Position numbers and translations under genes: made by a program. A DNA stretch of 7,802 bases from Akkermansiaceae bacterium. Lineage in GTDB: Bacteria; Verrucomicrobiota; Verrucomicrobiia; Verrucomicrobiales; Akkermansiaceae. Below, one piece after another: positions 1 through 4,935 of this stretch. The stretch covers positions 1 to 7,802 of the forward strand of contig JARFPV010000703.1 of assembly GCA_029288115.1 (NCBI GenBank), written 5' to 3'. The notes under the pieces were generated by a model, which made no database searches, was not told where the DNA came from, and saw only the letters and a list, made by a program, of their open reading frames with translations. Each line of letters starts with the position of its first letter. The first letter of the stretch is position 1.

Positions 1-597
1 TGTGCCGGCTCGATTGGTGCATCATCTTACCGTACCAATCTGGGTCGCATCTGTATGATGGTGCTGTTTTTTGTCTCAATGGTATTGTCCTGGCTTGCTC
101 CGATGTGGGGCAGCTTTGCTCAGACTGAGAGCTGTGGCATCATTTACCATATCAACGCTCTGGCTTACTTTGTTTGCTACACCGTATTTGGTCTCGCGCT
201 GGCTCGATCGCGCATTCGTCTCGTAGTGCATCAGTATGAGGTCAAGCCCAGCTGGATGGTGGTTGGCTTGCTGATTTTCACTCCGCTCGTGGTGTCGATG
301 GCGACGGCGATGACGCTAGGTTTCGGTGGATTCGTTGGCCTGATCGGAATGGCACTGGTTGCGTGGTTTGCCGATAGTACCCCCAAGGCGCCAAAGTGGA
401 TGGCTGCCCCACAAATGAATATCCCTGGCGAAACCCCACCCCCGCCAATGCAGGGAACAAACAACCCGCCTCCGCCGAGTATGCCCCAATCACCAAACCC
501 AATCGCCGTGGCTCCACCTCAGCTGACCGTGCCTGAAAACGCGGAAAATGGGCGCCCAGAAGCTGAAAATGACCGCCCTACAGCTGGAAACCCTTGA
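1..597 (+). CDS. Membrane protein with proline-rich C-terminal tail, probably 5'-truncated
   Basis: I do not recognise a family. The reading frame is open from the first base of the window to the TGA at 595-597. An ATG at 55 would give 180 residues, but translation from position 1 adds 18 residues (including SYRTNLGRIC) that put positive charge just before the first hydrophobic stretch, so I infer that the true start lies upstream. Numbered from the ATG at 55, hydrophobic segments lie at about residues 1-21, 33-51 and 67-105; the last is long enough for two helices. This suggests about four membrane spans. From about residue 109 the chain becomes hydrophilic and rich in proline, with two PPPP runs at about 127-130 and 137-140. 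It ends in a degenerate seven-residue repeat (AENGRPE, AENDRPT, then AGNP). The tail is probably disordered. The gene is separated from its right-hand neighbour by 161 bases and a hairpin, so it looks like a separate unit. No function can be assigned. Confidence 0.7.
   Translation, partial: CAGSIGASSYRTNLGRICMMVLFFVSMVLSWLAPMWGSFAQTESCGIIYHINALAYFVCYTVFGLALARSRIRLVVHQYEVKPSWMVVGLLIFTPLVVSMATAMTLGFGGFVGLIGMALVAWFADSTPKAPKWMAAPQMNIPGETPPPPMQGTNNPPPPSMPQSPNPIAVAPPQLTVPENAENGRPEAENDRPTAGNP
541..594 (+). repeat. Degenerate short tandem repeat in the coding tail of the first gene
   Basis: Codons at 541-561 and 562-582 encode AENGRPE and AENDRPT, and 583-594 encode a decayed third copy, AGNP. The two main copies also match at the DNA level, each containing GAAAATG followed by a C-rich CGCCC core. 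It is a small coding repeat at the end of a proline-rich tail and probably arose by slippage; no role is implied. Confidence 0.5.
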
Positions 598-655
598 TTT
601 TACAAGGGAACTTCAAGATTGCATTTCACCCTGATATTGCATAAGATCAGCCCCG

Positions 656-679
656 GAAGGGACGCAATCGCGTCCTTTC
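656..679 (+). terminator. Strong hairpin in the 598-758 gap, possible terminator
   Basis: Bases 656-665 pair with 670-679 as a 10-bp stem with one G-U pair and a 4-base loop (AATC); the inner six pairs, GGACGC with GCGTCC, are perfect. A run of five T at 692-696 follows, but about 12 bases after the stem, so this is not a textbook intrinsic terminator. It lies 58 bases past the stop of the first gene and 79 bases before the HD-domain gene. It could end the first transcript or sit in the leader of the second. The rest of the 161-base gap shows no gene. Confidence 0.4.
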
Positions 680-758
680 GCCGTCTCAGCCTTTTTGACC
701 ACCGGAATTACAGCATGGTCGCCAAACGTGGCTGATTACCAATCACCTGAAACTTTTT

Positions 759-2420
759 ATGGGATTTATTGATGCCTTCAAGCGATGGCGCCTTGCCAGT
801 AAGGGGATGTCATCGGGCAAAAAACGCCGCACCTCCACCGCCAGCGAGAATAAGGTGGTGGACTCGATGGAGCGCAGTGTCTGGATGAAACTACTCATTT
901 ATCCGATATTCACCGCGCTCGCCTGCCTGATTACCGCGTTTTATGTGTCTGGGGAGACCCTGTTCCATGGTCAGGGATTACGCCGTTCACTGATTTGCAT
1001 GATCCTTGCGGCGTCAGTTATACTTTTTTACCACATCCGTAACTCCCTCAAGATAGGCAACGGTCAGGTCGTTCTCGTTTTTGGAGGAATTCTGGTGCAC
1101 CTCACACTGCTGCGTGCGTCATGTTATTTGATCGACGTCAACGGTTGGGAAATGGATTACCGCCTGCTACTTCCACCGTTAGCATTTGCACCCATGGTGC
1201 ATTCGGTTTTGCTTGGCCGTTACACCGGTGTTTTTTGTGCACTCAGTGTCAGTCTTTTTGGTTGCCTGCTCATGCCGGTTCAGGAAATTTTTCCATTCAT
1301 GACCATGAGTTTGGTCGCCGGTTCAGTTGCTGTTGCTCTAACACGCACCGTACGCCGTAGAGGTAGTGTACTGCGCGCGGGTTTTTATGTGGGTATCGTC
1401 ACTCTTCTTCTGGCGATGACTTTTGATAAGGTAAGCCTTGGCGTGTTAACGTCACAGAATGGATTCGCTTCTGAGGGTGTGAAAGTGCTTCTTATTCTTG
1501 TTTGCGGATTACTCACCGGGATGGTGGTGAGTGGACTTCTCCCCGCGCTCGAGAGCTTGTTCAAACTCACCACAAATATCAGCTGGCTGGAGATGAGCGA
1601 CCTCAACCATAAGCTGCTGCGCAAACTTCAGCTGGAGGCACCAGGAACCTACCACCACAGTATGGTTGTCGCTACGCTCGCTGAGTCCGCAGCGGAAGAG
1701 GTTGGAGCCAACGCTTCGATGTGCCGTGTTTGTTCTTACTTCCATGACATCGGTAAATTAAAAAAACCGGAATATTTCATCGAGAACCAAGGCGACATCA
1801 ATCCGCACGATTCACTCACGCCCACAATGAGTGCGATCATTATCATCGCACACGTGAAAGATGGTGTGGATATGGCGATTAAGCACAAACTGAACCCGAA
1901 AATTATCGAGGTGATCCGTGAGCATCACGGCGACTCATTGGTGCAGTATTTTTATCACAAGGCTCGTGAACAACGGCTGGATACGGAGCAAAAAATCGAA
2001 GAGGGGATCGAGAACAAAGAAGATCTTCCTGAAGTTGATGCCAAAAATTTCCGTTATCCCGGACCATGCCCGACAAGCCGCGAGAGTGGTATCATCAGTC
2101 TGGCTGACTGCGTTGAGAGTGCTTCACGTAGCATTAAGAAACCGACACCTCAGAAAATCCGTAATCTAATTCAGGAAATCGTTATGGACAGAGTGACCAG
2201 CGGTCAGCTCGATCAAAGTGAACTTACCATGGGTGACATCAAGAAGGTTTGCGACAGTTTTTCTGCGACTTTGCGGAGCATGATGCACACTCGGATAGAC
2301 TATCCGAAAGACGATCAGGGAAACAGAAAAACTCATAATCCGTCTGCTGTGAAAAAGCAAAACGGCAACAACGGCACGAACAAGGAGCAGGCGAACGCGT
2401 TATCACGAGCGAGAGCATAG
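759..2420 (+). CDS. pgpH: 7TM-HD family phosphohydrolase (PgpH-like c-di-AMP phosphodiesterase)
   Basis: This is a membrane-bound HD-domain phosphodiesterase related to PgpH, whose studied members hydrolyse cyclic di-AMP to pApA. The N-terminus is basic (residues 1-40). Hydrophobic helices lie at about 43-63, 76-94, 103-122, 136-150, 153-172, 177-195, 208-222 and 242-264. The cytoplasmic HD domain covers about 280-515. Likely metal ligands are H300, the H329-D330 pair in YFHDIGKLKKPEYF, H365, H389/H390 and D450; the stretch from H350-D351 through about residue 400 is very typical of the family. The odd point is size: at 553 residues it lacks the roughly 200-residue extracytoplasmic 7TMR-HDED domain that normally separates the first helix from the rest; here only about 12 residues do. 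The last 40 residues are a hydrophilic, basic, Asn-rich tail. The ATG at 759 has no clear Shine-Dalgarno sequence. ybeY follows 20 bases downstream, a pairing seen in many bacteria (often phoH-pgpH-ybeY), but no phoH is visible here. c-di-AMP as substrate is inferred from the family. Confidence 0.88.
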   Translation: MGFIDAFKRWRLASKGMSSGKKRRTSTASENKVVDSMERSVWMKLLIYPIFTALACLITAFYVSGETLFHGQGLRRSLICMILAASVILFYHIRNSLKIGNGQVVLVFGGILVHLTLLRASCYLIDVNGWEMDYRLLLPPLAFAPMVHSVLLGRYTGVFCALSVSLFGCLLMPVQEIFPFMTMSLVAGSVAVALTRTVRRRGSVLRAGFYVGIVTLLLAMTFDKVSLGVLTSQNGFASEGVKVLLILVCGLLTGMVVSGLLPALESLFKLTTNISWLEMSDLNHKLLRKLQLEAPGTYHHSMVVATLAESAAEEVGANASMCRVCSYFHDIGKLKKPEYFIENQGDINPHDSLTPTMSAIIIIAHVKDGVDMAIKHKLNPKIIEVIREHHGDSLVQYFYHKAREQRLDTEQKIEEGIENKEDLPEVDAKNFRYPGPCPTSRESGIISLADCVESASRSIKKPTPQKIRNLIQEIVMDRVTSGQLDQSELTMGDIKKVCDSFSATLRSMMHTRIDYPKDDQGNRKTHNPSAVKKQNGNNGTNKEQANALSRARA

Positions 2421-2440
2421 CACTGAGAAGCGACACATCC

Positions 2441-2890
2441 ATGTCCGGAATACCAAAACTCGCGGTATATGATCACCAGCATGTGGTGAGCCTCGATCCC
2501 GGACTGATTTCAAAACTGGAAGCCGCCGCCGCCGCCGCCATGCCGATGGTTCTTGAACGGTGCAAACAACCTGAATCCCCACTGTCGCGTCTGGAGGAAG
2601 TCGAAGTTAGTTTGATTGATGACGCGACGATTGCGGATGTGCACCAGCGTTTCATGGACATTCCAGGTGCCACCGATGTGATCACCTTTGATCACGGTGA
2701 GATCCACATCAGCGTAGAGACGGCACAGCGTCATTCGGCGGAATATTTTCAAGAGTTTGAAGCTGAAGTCATGCTCTACATCCTGCACGGGCTTCTTCAT
2801 CTCGCTGGTCATGAGGACGCCACCGATGAAGGCCACGCCACGATGGATATGCACCAAACCGAACTACTTAGTCAGGTGTGGCAGGGATAA
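2441..2890 (+). CDS. ybeY: Endoribonuclease YbeY / 16S rRNA maturation factor
   Basis: YbeY is a small zinc-dependent cytoplasmic endoribonuclease needed for 16S rRNA 3'-end processing and ribosome quality control. The 149-residue length is normal for the family. Key features are residues 78-90 (TDVITFDHGEIHI), matching the conserved TDVLSF...GDI region, and the metal site HGLLHLAGHED at 116-126. H116 and H120 are the first two zinc ligands. The usual third ligand, a histidine at the end of HGxLHLxGYDH, is aspartate here (D126), with a histidine at 124 in place of the tyrosine; to my knowledge aspartate also occurs there in Bacteroidota homologues. Residues 28-33 are six alanines, all encoded by GCC. 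A weak GAGAAG at 2425-2430 precedes the ATG. It probably shares a transcript with the HD gene 20 bases upstream. Its last 23 bases overlap the 3' end of the opposite-strand folate gene. Confidence 0.93.
   Translation: MSGIPKLAVYDHQHVVSLDPGLISKLEAAAAAAMPMVLERCKQPESPLSRLEEVEVSLIDDATIADVHQRFMDIPGATDVITFDHGEIHISVETAQRHSAEYFQEFEAEVMLYILHGLLHLAGHEDATDEGHATMDMHQTELLSQVWQG
2522..2539 (+). repeat. (GCC)6 trinucleotide repeat within ybeY
   Basis: Six consecutive GCC codons encode six alanines (residues 28-33) in the N-terminal part of YbeY, before the conserved core. A perfect triplet run can change length in frame by slippage without breaking the protein. Confidence 0.6.
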
Positions 2891-3461
2891 TGCCGGATTC
2901 AGTAATGACGCCGTTCATGAGTTGGTCGTGTGCGTCACATGCGATACGATCTAGCATTTGTATGTCCATACCGATGCCCCATGCCTCCGCGGTTGGCGAT
3001 TTTTTGGTTAACGCACGATCGTAGTATCCACCGCCGTGTCCGAGTCGTGTCCCATCCTGGCCAAAAGCCAACCCGGGGCATAAAAACAAATCGATTTCCT
3101 CAATGTGCACCACTGGGTGCCGATCAGGCACGGGTTCTAAAATACCCCAGGTCCCGGGTGTCATGGTGTCTGGTGAGGCAACGATGTGAAATGATAGCTG
3201 TCTCTCAGCATGACATAGCGGGTAGGCCAGTTGAATGTTAGGGGTCAACAGATGCAGTGAGGATAGATCTACCTCCTTGCCATGTGCCGAAAAGACCGCG
3301 ATGGTTTTCACGTTTTTGAAAAGATTTCCGCTGCCTGCTATATGCGAGCAAACTGTAGCCGAAATGGTTTCGATCTGATGGGGTGGGACGTTGTTCAAGA
3401 GTTCACGCACATGCGTGCGCAGATGCCTCTTCTCATTCAGGGTTATGTCCTCCTCAGCCAT
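2868..3461 (-). CDS. 5-formyltetrahydrofolate cyclo-ligase (methenyl-THF synthetase)
   Basis: The enzyme uses ATP to convert 5-formyltetrahydrofolate (folinate) to 5,10-methenyltetrahydrofolate, returning a dead-end folate to one-carbon metabolism in the cytoplasm. At 197 residues the length is normal. The family pattern is clear: a basic N-terminal helix (KRHLRTHVREL, 11-21) expected to contact ATP phosphates; GKEVDL at 61-66, where the glutamate is expected in the folate site; AYP at 79-81; GILEP at 106-110; the signature running from about 125 to 151, with PGLAFGQDGTRLGHGGGYYD at 129-148; and a C-terminal AHDQLMNGVITE segment at 177-188. Start: ATG read from 3461, with GGAG only two bases upstream, too close for a standard ribosome binding site; another ATG at 3470 is out of frame. 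It converges on ybeY and the two coding ends overlap by 23 bases. In other bacteria this gene often sits beside ssrS (ygfA) or other genes; nothing like that is seen here. Confidence 0.93.
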   Translation of the reverse strand: MAEEDITLNEKRHLRTHVRELLNNVPPHQIETISATVCSHIAGSGNLFKNVKTIAVFSAHGKEVDLSSLHLLTPNIQLAYPLCHAERQLSFHIVASPDTMTPGTWGILEPVPDRHPVVHIEEIDLFLCPGLAFGQDGTRLGHGGGYYDRALTKKSPTAEAWGIGMDIQMLDRIACDAHDQLMNGVITESGIIPATPD

Positions 3462-3583
3462 GTCTCCATGGAAGTCTATCGATCATGCTAGCGAAAGTAA
3501 AACTTTTGGATGAGAAGGTTTGCGGGGAGCGGTTTCAAAAATGCCGCTTGATAGGCGCGGAGAAATAACTGACAATATCGCGG
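3462..3583. promoter_or_regulatory. Divergent intergenic region between folate gene and exported TPR-like gene
   Basis: This 122-base gap separates two genes pointing away from each other, so it must carry or lie next to promoters for both, unless the plus-strand gene starts further in. On the plus strand TTGATA at 3548-3553 and an AT-rich CAATAT at 3573-3578 are visible, but their spacing of 19 bases is long and the second element would lie almost on the start codon. On the minus strand a TTGAAA-like box (reading from about 3537) has no good -10 partner. I cannot name a specific promoter. Confidence 0.35.
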
Positions 3584-4144
3584 ATGACCTGCGTTCACCA
3601 CATATGGATTCGGCTGATGATAGGAATCCTTCTTACCGGAGCGATCTCTGCTGCCCCCGAAGAACTGAAGGGGAAATACAAGAAGCCTGTAATCAATCAG
3701 CGACTTTTTGGCCAAGATCTCTCGATGGTGGGTAATGAGCGGGATGAATATGCCACGAATCTGGCTGCTTACGCTGTGAAACTCTTGCGCGACAAGGGAG
3801 GGGACCAAGAGTCGCTTGATTTTACCCGACAGATTCTCGGACTCGCACTGCACCTGTCACCTAGAAACAAAAAAAGCCTCGTGGCCAACGCCCAGCTCGC
3901 TCGCGGCATTATGCCTGAGTTGATTGCTGGTGACTACGACCCGGAAGTCTTCGCACGTCTATTGCTGACCCGTGGACAGCTTCTTGAAAAACGTGAAGGC
4001 GCAAGTAACGCGTTCGTTGCCCGCTATTTAATAGCTCTCGCAGCGACGATTGACCCGCGAAACGAAGACGCGGTTTACGAGTCGGAAATACGCCGCATCG
4101 ACCATGGGGACATCTCGTGGGCAAAACTTACTGATGCAAAGTAA
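3584..4144 (+). CDS. Small exported protein with TPR-like helical repeats, function unknown
   Basis: I do not recognise a named family. The 186-residue product starts with a likely signal peptide: a basic stretch to R10, hydrophobic LMIGILLTGAISA (11-23), then a probable signal peptidase I site near ISA-APEE. The mature part is mostly helical. Two segments resemble tetratricopeptide units: about 75-109 (with LGLALHLSPRNKKSLVANA) and about 142-172 (with ALAATIDPRNEDAVYESE). Both share the hydrophobic-helix, then [SD]PRN, then helix pattern, which suggests a short periplasmic protein-binding scaffold. An in-frame TAA at 3566-3568 limits the start: ATG 3584 is the first choice, and ATG 3617 (residue 12) would leave a signal peptide with almost no basic n-region, so I prefer 3584. 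No convincing ribosome binding site is visible for either. The next gene is an exported lipoprotein 117 bases downstream on the same strand, so the two could act together in the envelope; this is inference. Confidence 0.75.
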   Translation: MTCVHHIWIRLMIGILLTGAISAAPEELKGKYKKPVINQRLFGQDLSMVGNERDEYATNLAAYAVKLLRDKGGDQESLDFTRQILGLALHLSPRNKKSLVANAQLARGIMPELIAGDYDPEVFARLLLTRGQLLEKREGASNAFVARYLIALAATIDPRNEDAVYESEIRRIDHGDISWAKLTDAK

Positions 4145-4261
4145 AGCACCCGGGCAGGTAGATAAATAGGAAGTACATCGGTTTGCTACAAAGGATTGTG
4201 GCACCAATTGCGCGCTTGCGCTGCCCCCATCGGCGTGGCAAACTCCTGCTCCTGCGGTGTC

Positions 4262-4843
4262 ATGAAAATATTCAGTCACATACTCGTTTTTCCCACTCTC
4301 GTCATGCTTCTTGGCGCGTGTGCTAGCGAGCAGACAGTGACCAAGGAGCAAGTCAGGACTGACTGGCGCGGTCGGCCGGAAGCTTTTTCAGTCGGCAAGG
4401 ACAAGGATGGCAATCCGGTGATGAAGTCGGACCGCCGCAGCTCGCTTGAGGGTAAACGCAGCAATATCGCAGGAAGCCGTGATTTCAACGGCCAGGACTA
4501 CACTAAAAAATCCTATCGCAAGAAACGTTGGTTCGGGAGTTCACTGTTTGGAAAAAAAGAATATCAGGGAAACACAGATGCCAGTCGCTTCAAGCGAGAG
4601 CCGTGGTTTGTGCAGAAACAGGCAAGTGCGAGCGGTCAGAAAGCACGTGCCGATGGCAAATCATTTGCGGTGAATCCCTTTAGCACAGCTTCTGCCAGGG
4701 AACAGGGTGGTAGACGCATCAGCAGACCCGCCGATGCCGAAACCGAAGTTCGGCGGCGTGTCTTCATGCAGCCTGACATCACCCACTGGAAAAAGCAGCA
4801 GGGAGTGACGGTCAAGGACACCAACAAAATGCTCGGGCGATAG
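4262..4843 (+). CDS. Very basic putative lipoprotein, function unknown
   Basis: I do not recognise a named family. Residues 1-20 (MKIFSHILVFPTLVMLLGAC) form a lipoprotein signal peptide with a good lipobox, LGAC, so C20 should be lipidated and the protein anchored in a membrane facing the periplasm. The mature chain of about 174 residues has roughly 39 Lys/Arg against about 20 Asp/Glu. Basic clusters lie near 80-100 (KKSYRKKRWFG, then FGKK) and near 160 (EVRRRVF). It is rich in Gly and Ser, has scattered tryptophans and has no clear long helix, so much may be extended or disordered. The frame also contains an upstream ATG at 4196, but that start would add 22 residues before the signal peptide, so I chose 4262. 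No clear Shine-Dalgarno sequence. The charge suggests binding to something anionic such as lipid A, nucleic acid or an acidic polysaccharide; that is a guess. Confidence 0.78.
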   Translation: MKIFSHILVFPTLVMLLGACASEQTVTKEQVRTDWRGRPEAFSVGKDKDGNPVMKSDRRSSLEGKRSNIAGSRDFNGQDYTKKSYRKKRWFGSSLFGKKEYQGNTDASRFKREPWFVQKQASASGQKARADGKSFAVNPFSTASAREQGGRRISRPADAETEVRRRVFMQPDITHWKKQQGVTVKDTNKMLGR

Positions 4844-4863
4844 GCCATAGTAAAAGCATTGTT

Positions 4864-4892
4864 TTGAAATTTGAGGCGTGCCCGCGTAGTAT
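4864..4892 (+). promoter_or_regulatory. Sigma70-like promoter for the large fusion gene
   Basis: TTGAAA at 4864-4869 and TAGTAT at 4887-4892 are separated by exactly 17 bases. The -35 box matches the consensus at 5 of 6 positions and the -10 box at 4 of 6. Transcription would start near 4899, leaving a leader of about 37 bases before the ATG at 4936. A GAAGG at 4919-4923 could serve as a weak ribosome binding site, 12 bases from the start. The site lies in the 92-base gap after the lipoprotein gene, suggesting that the fusion gene is transcribed on its own. No repressor or activator site is evident. Confidence 0.45.
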
Positions 4893-4935
4893 ACACTGCC
4901 GTGATAAATCCATCACCTGAAGGCACCTACAATTT

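Noticed and set aside
3488..3853. 121-codon minus-strand frame over the divergent gap and the TPR-like gene
   Set aside because: It overlaps the signal peptide and helical region of the plus-strand gene and has no signal peptide or motif of its own.
4196..4261. 22-residue N-terminal extension of the lipoprotein
   Set aside because: It would put a Cys-rich polar stretch ahead of a complete lipoprotein signal peptide; the ATG at 4262 gives a standard lipobox at residues 17-20.
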